Below, one piece after another: positions 1 to 6,209 of a stretch of DNA of 6,209 nucleotides. This DNA comes from Sphingomonas sp. GTDB lineage: Bacteria > Pseudomonadota > Alphaproteobacteria > Sphingomonadales > Sphingomonadaceae. The stretch lies in assembly GCA_030146605.1 (NCBI GenBank), contig JASLBO010000341.1, positions 1 through 6,209 of the forward strand, read 5' to 3'. Each line of letters begins with the position of its first letter. The stretch's first letter is position 1. The notes under the pieces are model-generated. The model was given only the letters and a program-made list of their open reading frames with translations, did not search any database and was not told the DNA's origin. A program made the position numbers and the translations under genes.

Positions 1-140
1 CGTTCGCCTCCCGAAATGCGTGGACTGCCTTTGTCCAAGGTCGGAAAAACGTAAGGTCTGGCCGCTACGCTCGCGATCTGTGAACTCATCCTCTATGCGC
101 AGGAGGCATCAGCGCAGCCTTTCCCCTGTTCGGAGCAAAT

Positions 141-1205
141 ATGACCGAGGCAACCCCCGAAACTACTGCCGACGGCCCGAAGAGAACGGCGCGGATAGCT
201 GCGGCTACCGTCACGATCCTCGCGATCGTCGGCGTTGCGTGGCTCTTCCTTGAACTCACGCGCTTCTTCCTGCTGGTCTTTGCCGCACTCGTGCTCGCGG
301 TGATCTTCGACGCGATGGCGCGGCGGGTTACCGCAGTCACGCGCATGCCGCGAGGGCCCGCGCTCGGTCTATCGATCATCGCCTTGCTGACGGTCTTCAT
401 CGGAGCGTTTGCGCTTTTCGGAACCCAGATGGCGCGCGAATTCGATACGATAGTCGAAAGCATCCCGCCCGCGCTTACTCAGGTCGATGCTTTGCTTTCG
501 CGCTTCGGCGTGAGCGAAAGCGCCAGAGACTTGTTCAATCGCGGCAGCAGCGACGTTTCGAAACTGATGACGCGAGCGGGCGGCTATGTCCTGGCAGCGG
601 GCAGCGGAGTCGCAGATTTCGTCCTAGTGTTGGTCGGCGCGATCTTCATCGCCAGCGACCCTGGCGTGTATCGGCGCGGCCTGCTCCTGCTGATGCCCCG
701 CCGCGCAGAAGGAACGATCGACAAGTCGCTTGACGATATGTCGCGGGGATTGCGCGGCTGGATGGTCGGGCAGGCGGCTTCCTCCGCACTGGTCGCGATA
801 CTCACCTGGGCGGGGCTGGCTGTGCTGGGCGTGCCCGCCGCCGGCGGTCTAGGGCTTATCGCCGGATTGCTCGACGTGATCCCGATGATCGGTCCGATCA
901 TCGCCGCTTTCCCGGCCGTCCTGCTCGCCTTCACCGTGTCACCCATCACGGCGCTGTGGACGATCGGGCTCTTCCTGATAATCCAGCAGCTTCAGGGTAA
1001 CTTCCTCCAGCCTATGATCCAGAAGCAAGCCGTGGATGTACCGCCGGCCGTTCTCCTCTTCTCGGTGGTGGCAGCCGGCACGATCTTCGGCTTTCTCGGT
1101 GTTCTGCTGGCGGCGCCGCTTACCGTCGTGATCTATGTGCTGGTCCAGCGCATCTACGTGAAAACCTTGCTGGGAAAGGACATTCGGGTTGTCGGCGACG
1201 GCTGA
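141..1205 (+). CDS. AI-2E family transporter (PerM-like permease)
   Basis: Encodes a 354-residue inner-membrane protein of the AI-2E transporter family. Members have been linked to autoinducer-2 export (TqsA) and to Na+/H+ antiport, and most have no known substrate, so no substrate is assigned here. Hydrophobic segments are visible at about residues 18-56 (a pair), 73-93, 149-172, 212-263, 268-286 and 303-337. The soluble stretch at about 95-147 between the early and later helices is typical of the family. The family signature is clear in the C-terminal half: LLDVIPMIGPIIAAFPA near 243-259, then QQLQGNFLQPMIQKQAVDVP near 282-301 and FGFLGVLLAAPL near 316-327. Length is normal for the family (about 340-370). 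The ATG at 141 is supported by GGAG at 132-135, five bases upstream. No obvious -35/-10 pair is seen in the 140 bp before it. The gene ends 32 bp from the stop of the convergent otsA remnant, so the two are not co-transcribed. Confidence 0.93.
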   Translation: MTEATPETTADGPKRTARIAAATVTILAIVGVAWLFLELTRFFLLVFAALVLAVIFDAMARRVTAVTRMPRGPALGLSIIALLTVFIGAFALFGTQMAREFDTIVESIPPALTQVDALLSRFGVSESARDLFNRGSSDVSKLMTRAGGYVLAAGSGVADFVLVLVGAIFIASDPGVYRRGLLLLMPRRAEGTIDKSLDDMSRGLRGWMVGQAASSALVAILTWAGLAVLGVPAAGGLGLIAGLLDVIPMIGPIIAAFPAVLLAFTVSPITALWTIGLFLIIQQLQGNFLQPMIQKQAVDVPPAVLLFSVVAAGTIFGFLGVLLAAPLTVVIYVLVQRIYVKTLLGKDIRVVGDG

Positions 1206-1237
1206 CGCTTCAGGAACCGTCCTAAATCATGCGGGTG

Positions 1238-2203
1238 TCAGGCAGCGACCAGTGGAGCCGCCGTCAAGACATCGGTAAAGCGCTTGCGCCACCAGATAAC
1301 ATCCTCGTCGCAGACATTCTCGAACATCGGCCTCCACCGCGCCACGCGCTCCTCGCGCGACATGCTCACAGCCCGCTCGATCGCGTCGGCGATATCGTCG
1401 GGGCTGTAGGGATTGATCAACAGCGCGTTGCTCAGCTGCGCGGCCGCACCGGCGAAACGCGACAGGATCAGCACGCCGGGATCTTCGGGGTTTTGCGCCG
1501 CGACATATTCCTTTGCGACGAGGTTCATGCCGTCACGCAGCGGCGTCACGAGACCGATCCGGGCCGCGCGATAGACACCGGCGAGCACGTTGCGTGGATA
1601 TCCCTGGTTGACGTAGCGCAGTGGCACCCAATCGATATCGGCAAAGGCTCCGTTGATGCGTCCGGACAGTGCGTCGAGCTGCGCGCGGATGTCCTGATAG
1701 CTTTGCACCGTCGCCCGCGAAGGCGGGGCAATCTGCAAGAGATAGACGTTGGAATGGGCATCGGGATGGGTTTCGAGATAGCGCTGATAGCCGTTGAAGC
1801 GCTCCTCGAGCCCTTTCGAATAGTCGAGTCGATCAACGCCGACGATCAGGCTGCGACCGATCGAGCTCTCGACCATCCGGGCATGCGTCGTCATCGCCTG
1901 CGGGCTGCTCGCGCTGGCGATGAACTCCTGAGAATCGATCCCGATCGGGCAAGCTATCGCGCGGATCGTGCGTCCACCGACCGTGATCTGCCCGTTCTCG
2001 CCTATCATTCCGCCCATCTCGCGGACGACATAATCGTGGAAGGTCTCGAGCCATTCGTCGGTCTGGAATCCCACGACGTCATAGGCGAACAGCGCCTCCA
2101 CCAGCCGCCGATGTTCGGGCAACGCTGTTAGCAGCCGGGTCGGCGGCCAGGGGATGTGGAGGAAGAAGCCGATCCGATTGGTTAGGCCGCGCTGCCGCAG
2201 CAC
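1238..2203 (-). pseudogene. otsA: Trehalose-6-phosphate synthase, N-terminally truncated remnant
   Basis: The frame encodes 321 residues matching the C-terminal two thirds of OtsA (GT20), the cytoplasmic enzyme that makes trehalose 6-phosphate from UDP-glucose and glucose 6-phosphate. Recognisable blocks are NRIGFFLHIPWPP (9-21, with the active-site histidine at 16), VVGFQTDEW (43-51), VDRLDYSKGLEERF (123-136, with the UDP/phosphate-binding Arg125 and Lys130), LLQIAPPSR (155-163), and PLRDGMNLVAKEYVAAQ (221-237, with Asp224 and Glu232). The C-terminus is normal. Bacterial OtsA is usually about 455-480 residues and the E. coli equivalent of LRQRG lies near residue 138, so roughly 135-140 N-terminal residues are absent. 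That part carries the glucose-6-phosphate-binding Arg9, Trp40, Tyr76, Trp85 and Asp130 of the E. coli enzyme. The only start available is a GTG at 2203 that corresponds to an internal position and has no clear ribosome site. Upstream sequence changes directly into a SulP gene in another frame. I infer that synthase activity is lost. Confidence 0.88.
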
Positions 2204-2757
2204 CCAGCCAAGACCAGGATAGCGACGAGCGGCGAGGGAACCGCCTTTGTCAGTCGGGGGAAGCTATAGATGATCGCCAAGCCTGCAGCGACCATGGCGT
2301 ATGTTTCCCAACTGACATTCGTAAGCTGCGGCAGCTGCGCCATGAAGATGAGGATGGCGAGCGCGTTCACGAAGCCCGTGATGACGGAGCGAGACACGAA
2401 TTGCATGAGAAGGTCGAGCCGCAGCAGGCCGGCCGCGATCTGGATCAGGCCCATCAGGATCGTGGCGGCGAAAAGGTAATCGACCCCGTGCTCCCTGACG
2501 AGCGGCACCACGAGAACGGCAACTGCGGCGGTCGCAGCCGAGATCATGCCGGGTCGGCCGCCGATCAGCGCGATCGTCATGGCAATCGCCACGGAGGCAT
2601 AAAGACCTACACGCGGATCCACGCCGGCGATGATCGAGAAGCCGATTGCTTCAGGGATTAGCGCGAGTGCGACGACTATGCCGGCCATGATGTCACGGCG
2701 AGCAGTGGTGCCGTCAGTGAACCACTGGCGGCGGTAAGCAGAAAGATCAAACGTCAT
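2182..2757 (-). pseudogene. SulP family anion transporter, N-terminal fragment (3' truncated)
   Basis: The frame encodes 191 residues that match the beginning of a SulP (sulfate permease/bicarbonate transporter) inner-membrane protein. The hallmark lies at about 25-54: [20 protein letters not shown] followed by [11 protein letters not shown], the SLC26/SulP substrate-site helix region. Next come [20 protein letters not shown] (67-86), [17 protein letters not shown] (98-114) and [19 protein letters not shown] (120-138), and then [12 protein letters not shown] (174-185). Family members are usually 480-570 residues, with further transmembrane helices and a cytoplasmic STAS domain, all missing here. 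The last residues, CCGSAA, are not SulP-like: they are otsA DNA read out of frame. The ATG at 2757 is preferred over one 21 bp upstream (2778) because GGA lies about seven bases before it and the protein then begins [12 protein letters not shown], a usual N-terminus for the family. The fragment could be translated as a truncated membrane protein but is unlikely to transport anything. Confidence 0.87.
2204..2216 (-). other. SulP/otsA junction (probable deletion breakpoint)
   Basis: Reading the minus strand, SulP-like sequence ([11 protein letters not shown]) persists to about base 2210-2216. OtsA-like sequence ([17 protein letters not shown]) begins at about 2200, in a different frame (offset by two bases). 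The few codons between fit either parent: in the otsA frame they read GLGWV, in the SulP frame LAGC. The breakpoint therefore cannot be placed more exactly from this sequence. No inverted repeats, target duplication or transposase sequence flanks it, which favours a simple deletion or short-homology recombination over an insertion element. Confidence 0.7.
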
Positions 2758-2781
2758 TGAATATCCACAACAGGGCACATG

Positions 2782-2795
2782 GCGCCGACCGGCGC
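2782..2795. repeat. Inverted repeat, 5-bp stem with 4-base loop
   Basis: GCGCC (2782-2786) and GGCGC (2791-2795) pair around GACC, 25-38 bp upstream of the SulP ATG on the minus strand. In RNA from that strand it would form a small stable stem in the leader just ahead of the ribosome site. There is no T-run. Short GC palindromes are common in such DNA, so a function is uncertain. Confidence 0.25.
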
Positions 2796-2845
2796 TTCAG
2801 ATCGGGTGCGTGTTGTTGTCCGGCGGATCGGCGGCCGGAATAGCC

Positions 2846-2864
2846 ACCCGGATTTTCACCGGGT
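2846..2864. repeat. Inverted repeat, 6-bp perfect stem with 7-base loop
   Basis: ACCCGG (2846-2851) and CCGGGT (2859-2864) are exact reverse complements around ATTTTCA. There is no T-run after the stem on either strand, so it does not look like an intrinsic terminator. It lies about 90-110 bp upstream of the SulP start on the minus strand and could be a leader hairpin or an operator. It may also be chance in GC-rich DNA. Confidence 0.3.
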
Positions 2865-3161
2865 CCTTGCGAATGCACTGCTCTTAAGCGCTTGACGCTG
2901 GCGAGGCAACTAGCAGCGCCTGCGGCAGCTTTTGCGAAATGAGGTGCAGTCTCGGACGTCAGAGGTTGGGGCGACACCCCACAGGCCGCTTTTTATGAGC
3001 CTATTGCCTAATGTGCAGCGCGCCGACATGGACGCGCCTCGCGCCTTGATGGTCTTCCTCGTCAAGGATTGCCGCAAGGGCCGCGCCGAACTGTGCGAGC
3101 CGCTGCTGGCTGAACTCGCCTGCTGCTGAGGGGAGGCCGCAGCGCGGGTTCGAGAAGCATT

Positions 3162-3166
3162 GGAGG
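3162..3166 (+). promoter_or_regulatory. Strong ribosome binding site before a 29-codon frame
   Basis: GGAGG sits five bases before the ATG at 3172, inside the second half of the interrupted frame. It is the best Shine-Dalgarno match in the region and better than that of the receptor itself. It could allow translation to restart after the TGA at 3127. Confidence 0.4.
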
Positions 3167-3171
3167 CGCGA

Positions 3172-3261
3172 ATGGACGTTCCCGTGCAGCGCTGGACCCT
3201 AACCACGGATCTGTTGCATCGAGCCGCACCTCCGGTTAGCGCTGCGAACGATTATCAGTAG
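3172..3261 (+). CDS. Possible 29-residue leader peptide upstream of the TonB receptor
   Basis: The frame reads MDVPVQRWTLTTDLLHRAAP, then PVSAANDYQ, and stops with TAG at 3259-3261. Its ATG has the GGAGG site at 3162-3166, and its stop lies 13 bp before the GTG start of the receptor, close enough for translational coupling. It has no signal peptide or membrane segment and no family I recognise. It is the tail of the interrupted frame starting at 2995, so it may be only a remnant. Treat it as a candidate small gene. Confidence 0.25.
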   Translation: MDVPVQRWTLTTDLLHRAAPPVSAANDYQ

Positions 3262-3274
3262 CGGGATGTGACGT

Positions 3275-5464
3275 GTGAGGGGGCTTTACTCGACCGGATT
3301 TGCCGCGCTGGTGGCGGTTCCGGCAGGCGCGTTTGCGCAGGAAGCAAAGCCGAACGACGAGATTGTCGTCACGGCCCAGCAGGCGCAGGAGCAGGTCGTG
3401 TCGGATGGCACGATCGGCGTTCTGGGCGATCGCGACGCGCTCGAGACGCCGTTCAACGTGACCAGCTACACGGCTCAGCTCATCCTCGATCAGCAATCGG
3501 AGACGATCGGGGACGTGCTCGAGAACGAGCCTTCGGTCCGCACGACCTATGGCTTCGGCAATCAGGCGGAGTTGTTCGTCGTCCGCGGTTTCACCCTTAG
3601 CGGCGACGACGTAGCGATCGATGGCCTTTACGGCGTGACCCCGCGCCAGCTCGTCTCGCCCGAACTTTACGAGAGCGTCCAGGTGTTGAACGGCGCCAAC
3701 GCCTTCCTGTTCGGCGCGGCCCCGAGCGGGACGGGTATCGGCGGCAGCATCAACCTCGTGCCCAAGCGCGCCGAGCGCACGCTGCTGCGCGCCACCGCCA
3801 GCTACGGCGCCGACAGCGTCTTTGGAGGCAATTTCGATGTCGGGACGCGGTTCGGGCGCGAGGGAACGTTCGGTATCCGCGTTAATGGCGTCCACCGCGA
3901 GGGCGAGACGGCGGTCGAAAACGACCGGCGCCGGGTGAACGTGCTGGGCGCGAGCTTCGACTTCCGCTCTGGACCGGGACGGTTCTTCCTCGACATCGGC
4001 TATGAGGACCAGAACGCCTATCAGCCGCGCACGACCGTTCGCCTCGCGGCGGGCCAGCCGGTGCCCGAGGCGCCGGACCCGACTTACAATCCCGCTCAGC
4101 CCTGGACCTTCACCGAACTTCGGGACCTCTATGTCTTGGCGCGCGCGGAAGTGGATCTCACGCCTGAAATAACGGCGTTTCTCGCGGCGGGTATGCGCGA
4201 CGGTACGGAGGAAGGGGAATATTCCACAATCACCGTTACCAATGGACTGACCGGCACCGGCACCGCCGCCCGGCTCTATGTCCCGCGCGAAGATCACAAC
4301 CAGAGCGGGCAGGCGGGTATTCGAGGCCGCTTCGCAACGGGCCCGATCAGCCATCGGTTCAGCATCGGCGCGTCGGCAAATTACCTCGAGAACCGCAATT
4401 CGTTCACCAGCGGGAATTTCCCGTTGGCGGTACGCCAGGGTTGCGCTGCTGCGCCGGTCGGGGTGACCACTTTCTGCACCAGCATCTACGACGCTCCCGT
4501 GGTGGATCCACCGACCAATGCGACTCTGCCCTCGGCGGGCGGGGACCTGGTAGACCTCCCCCGCGTATCCACCGCCGATTTCACCAGCTTCTACGCCTCC
4601 GACACGCTCGGCTTCTGGAACGATCGGATCCTGTTGACGCTGGGCGCGCGGCACCAGCGGATCGGCGTCGACGCCTACAATCGCGGCACGTTCCTGCGCA
4701 CGACCAGCTATCGCGAAAAGGCCACCACGCCGGTCGTGGGCCTCGTCGTGCGCCCGGCGGAGCGGTTTTCGATCTATGCCAACCGGATCGAGGGTCTGTC
4801 GCAGGGGCCGACGGCACCGCTCAACGCCAACACGCTCAACGCGGGCGAAGTTTTCGCGCCGTTCCGCTCCGTCCAGTACGAAATCGGCGGCAAGGTCGAG
4901 TTGCGCGGACTCACCGGCACTCTGGCGGTTTACCAGATCACCCAGCCGAGCGCGTTCAGCGCTCCGACGCCGACGCCGACCAACCCCAATGCACTGACAT
5001 TCGTCGTCGATGGCGAGCAGCGCAATCGCGGCATCGAGGTGTCGCTGAACGGCGAACCGACCGAATGGCTGCGCTTTATCGGCGGGTTCGCGATCAACGA
5101 CGCGACGCTGACCCGCACCTTGAACGGCACCAATGACGGCCGCACCGCCATCGGCGTGCCGGAATTCCAGGCCAATTTCGGAGTCGAGGTGGTGCCGCCA
5201 TTCCTGCGCGGCGCGACGACCACCGCGCGGCTCGTCCATACCTCGCCGCAGTATCTGGATATCGCCAACACGCAACGCGTGCCGGCCTGGACCCGCCTCG
5301 ACCTTGGCGCGCGATACGTGCTGGTCGCCGACAGTCACCCGATCACGCTCCGACTCAGCGCCGAGAACGTCACGAACAAGGGCTATTGGGCTTCGGCGTT
5401 CGGCGGCTACCTGCTTCAGGGGCAGCCGCGCACGGTGCGCTCGTCGGTGACCTTCGAGTTCTGA
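3275..5464 (+). CDS. TonB-dependent siderophore receptor (outer membrane)
   Basis: Encodes 729 residues, normal for a FhuA/FhuE/FpvA-type receptor that imports ferric siderophores across the outer membrane using TonB-ExbB-ExbD energy. A short signal peptide ends in VPAGAFA (15-21) before QEA. A TonB-box-like EIVVTA follows at 29-34. The plug domain (about 50-165) shows FNVTSYTAQLI (60-70), TIGDVLENEPSVRTTYG (77-93), FVVRGF (101-106), VQVLNGANAFLFGAAPSGTG (135-154) and GGSINLVPKRA (156-166), the last two being very characteristic of siderophore receptors. The rest is a 22-strand-type barrel ending in Phe (SSVTFEF), as expected for outer-membrane insertion. Cys390 and Cys401 probably form a disulfide in an extracellular loop. 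The GTG at 3275 is the only usable start before the signal peptide: the in-frame ATG at 3266 is followed at once by TGA. GGG at 3263-3265 is a modest ribosome site. The iron ligand cannot be named from sequence. The gene is followed by a PepSY gene after 17 bp. Confidence 0.94.
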   Translation: MRGLYSTGFAALVAVPAGAFAQEAKPNDEIVVTAQQAQEQVVSDGTIGVLGDRDALETPFNVTSYTAQLILDQQSETIGDVLENEPSVRTTYGFGNQAELFVVRGFTLSGDDVAIDGLYGVTPRQLVSPELYESVQVLNGANAFLFGAAPSGTGIGGSINLVPKRAERTLLRATASYGADSVFGGNFDVGTRFGREGTFGIRVNGVHREGETAVENDRRRVNVLGASFDFRSGPGRFFLDIGYEDQNAYQPRTTVRLAAGQPVPEAPDPTYNPAQPWTFTELRDLYVLARAEVDLTPEITAFLAAGMRDGTEEGEYSTITVTNGLTGTGTAARLYVPREDHNQSGQAGIRGRFATGPISHRFSIGASANYLENRNSFTSGNFPLAVRQGCAAAPVGVTTFCTSIYDAPVVDPPTNATLPSAGGDLVDLPRVSTADFTSFYASDTLGFWNDRILLTLGARHQRIGVDAYNRGTFLRTTSYREKATTPVVGLVVRPAERFSIYANRIEGLSQGPTAPLNANTLNAGEVFAPFRSVQYEIGGKVELRGLTGTLAVYQITQPSAFSAPTPTPTNPNALTFVVDGEQRNRGIEVSLNGEPTEWLRFIGGFAINDATLTRTLNGTNDGRTAIGVPEFQANFGVEVVPPFLRGATTTARLVHTSPQYLDIANTQRVPAWTRLDLGARYVLVADSHPITLRLSAENVTNKGYWASAFGGYLLQGQPRTVRSSVTFEF

Positions 5465-5481
5465 CTGGCTGGAGCGGGTCG

Positions 5482-6209
5482 ATGAGCAATCGCACGATCA
5501 AGACCTGGTACTTGGTTCACAAATGGACGAGCCTCGTCTGCACGGTCTTCCTGCTGATGCTGTGCATCACCGGCCTGCCGCTGATCTTCCATGACGAGAT
5601 CGACGCGCTGGGCGGCGAGAACAGGGCCTTGAGACCGCTTCCTGCGGACACGTCGCTCAAGACCTATGACGAGATCGTCGCAACCGCGGTCGCGATGTTC
5701 CCCGGTGAGCGGCCCTTGTTCATGAGCTGGGATGACGACCGTCCGGTTGTAAACGTCACCACGGGCCCCGCGGCGCGGGTCGGCGCCGACCAGATGCACA
5801 TCACCGCCTTCGATCTGCGCACCGCCGAGCCGGTCGGCGATCTGAACGAGGGCGGGGTGATGCACGTCATCCTCACGCTCCACGTCGATATGTTCGCAGG
5901 GTTGCCGGGCAAGCTGTTCCTCGGCTTTATGGGCTTCCTGTTCTTCGTCTCGATCGTTTCGGGCGCGGTGGTCTACGCGCCCTTCATGCGTCGGCTGAAG
6001 TTCGGCACGGTCCGGGTCTCGCGCAGCAACCGCCTCAAATGGCTCGACCTCCACAACCTGCTCGGCATCACCACCCTGATGTGGCTGAGCGTGGTGGGTC
6101 TGACCGGCGTGATCAACACCTTGTCCGAGCCGCTTGTCGATATCTGGCGCCGCGATCAGCTTTCCGAACTCACCGCCAGCTATCACGGGCTCCCGCCCGT
6201 GCCGGTCAA
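5482..6209 (+). CDS. PepSY-associated transmembrane protein, probable ferrisiderophore reductase (partial, runs off the right edge)
   Basis: The first 242 codons of an inner-membrane PepSY-TM family protein are present; members are usually about 370-550 residues, so the 3' part lies outside the window. Membrane segments are visible at about 17-36 (LVCTVFLLMLCITGLPLIF), 144-166 (KLFLGFMGFLFFVSIVSGAVVYA) and 194-213 (LGITTLMWLSVVGLTGVINT). The periplasmic stretch at about 55-130 between the first two corresponds to the PepSY region. Family landmarks are VHKWTSL (12-18), FHDEID (36-41), LHVDMFAGLPGK (133-144) and LDLHNLLG (188-195). His13, His134 and His191 are candidate haem or metal ligands. 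Relatives next to siderophore receptors, such as FoxB of Pseudomonas, are tied to reductive iron release from siderophores; I infer the same role from the receptor gene 17 bp upstream. The ATG at 5482 has GGAG at 5471-5474, seven bases away. Co-transcription with the receptor is very likely. Confidence 0.9.
   Translation, partial: MSNRTIKTWYLVHKWTSLVCTVFLLMLCITGLPLIFHDEIDALGGENRALRPLPADTSLKTYDEIVATAVAMFPGERPLFMSWDDDRPVVNVTTGPAARVGADQMHITAFDLRTAEPVGDLNEGGVMHVILTLHVDMFAGLPGKLFLGFMGFLFFVSIVSGAVVYAPFMRRLKFGTVRVSRSNRLKWLDLHNLLGITTLMWLSVVGLTGVINTLSEPLVDIWRRDQLSELTASYHGLPPVPV

Larger units (their letters stand above)
2758..2994. other. Intergenic stretch between the SulP fragment and the small reading frame
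   Basis: No reading frame here resembles a known protein, and the short minus-strand frames crossing it have no family motif. It should contain the promoter of the SulP fragment (minus strand) and perhaps one for the rightward genes. TTGACG at 2892-2897 resembles a -35 box on the + strand but has no acceptable -10 box at 16-18 bases, so I do not call a promoter. No Fur-like operator is seen. Two short hairpins are listed separately. Confidence 0.5.
2995..3261 (+). pseudogene. Small reading frame interrupted by one in-frame TGA, unknown protein
   Basis: From ATG 2995 the frame gives 44 residues (MSLLPNVQRADMDAPRALMV, then FLVKDCRKGRAELCEPLLAE, then LACC) and meets TGA at 3127-3129. The same frame then stays open for 43 codons (GEAAARVREALEARM, then DVPVQRWTLTTDLLHRAAPP, then VSAANDYQ) to TAG at 3259-3261. 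Codons before the TGA end in G or C in 27 of 32 cases counted from ATG 3028, as in the neighbouring real genes; after it the bias is weaker but still present. This suggests one former protein of about 85 residues broken by a nonsense change (for example CGA or TGG to TGA), or two very small genes. It is cysteine-rich in the first half (four Cys). No clear ribosome site precedes ATG 2995, ATG 3028 or the TTG at 2932. I do not recognise the family. It ends 13 bp before the receptor start and is on the same strand. Confidence 0.4.

Noticed and set aside
1210..1222. Terminator between the convergent AI-2E and otsA genes
   Set aside because: The only inverted repeat (AGGA/TCCT around ACCG) has a 4-bp stem and no T-run. 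It is too weak to call.
1229..2131. 300-residue + strand open frame opposite the otsA remnant
   Set aside because: The complementary strand carries unmistakable OtsA motifs, and this frame has none of its own. It is a GC-bias shadow.
2892..2920. Sigma-70 promoter with TTGACG as -35
   Set aside because: No -10-like hexamer is found 16-18 bases downstream, where the sequence is GC-rich (for example AGCGCC).
3127..3150. Selenocysteine recoding of the in-frame TGA
   Set aside because: Only a 4-bp CCGC/GCGG stem with a 3-base loop lies just downstream (3137-3147), without the loop features of a bacterial SECIS. No Sec-protein family is recognised. A nonsense change or a true stop is simpler.
2910..3206. 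98-residue minus-strand frame in the middle region
   Set aside because: Its Ser/Arg/Ala-rich composition has no motif. The + strand frame over the same bases has better codon bias.
3266..3271. ATG at 3266 as the receptor start
   Set aside because: It is in frame but followed immediately by TGA, so translation from it cannot reach the signal peptide. GTG 3275 is the usable start.
3236..5338. 700-residue open frame on the minus strand, antisense to the receptor gene
   Set aside because: It mirrors the strong codon bias of the receptor gene. Its translation is rich in Arg, Ala, Asp and Val without family motifs, signal peptide or domain pattern, whereas the + strand frame is an unmistakable receptor.
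5416..6186. 256-residue minus-strand open frame opposite the PepSY gene
   Set aside because: It lies antisense to a clear PepSY-TM protein and has a low-complexity charged composition and no recognisable motif.

Overview
The window is GC-rich with strongly G/C-biased third codon positions. Its gene content (AI-2E type permease, alphaproteobacterial-looking trehalose-6-phosphate synthase, TonB-dependent siderophore receptor followed by a PepSY membrane protein) suggests a chromosomal segment of an alphaproteobacterium, probably of the Sphingomonadales. That placement is inferred from protein style and is not proven by any marker gene.

Left part (1-2760). A complete AI-2E family membrane protein is encoded on the + strand (141-1205). 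It converges, across a 32-bp gap with no convincing terminator, on a minus-strand block made of two broken genes. These are the C-terminal two thirds of a trehalose-6-phosphate synthase (OtsA, 1238-2203) and, directly upstream and overlapping it out of frame, the N-terminal third of a SulP family anion transporter (2182-2757). The start of OtsA and the end of SulP are both missing, and the two pieces meet at about 2204-2216. This is what a deletion between two same-strand genes would leave, although an assembly chimera is not excluded. Neither product should work in its normal role.

Middle part (2758-3274). This stretch of 517 bp holds no recognisable full gene. Its left half has two short hairpins upstream of the SulP start and nothing else I can name. 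Its right half (2995-3261) is a + strand reading frame with coding-like codon use, interrupted by one in-frame TGA at 3127. The part after the TGA contains an ATG with a strong GGAGG ribosome site and would encode a 29-residue peptide ending 13 bp before the receptor gene.

Right part (3275-6209). A TonB-dependent siderophore receptor of 729 residues is followed after 17 bp by a PepSY-associated membrane protein that runs off the right edge. Together they look like a ferric-siderophore uptake operon: the receptor brings the iron chelate across the outer membrane, and the PepSY protein probably takes part in reductive iron release at the inner membrane.

I see no CRISPR array, tRNA, rRNA, insertion sequence or defence system. 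The items most worth a second look are the SulP/OtsA junction and the interrupted small reading frame just ahead of the receptor.
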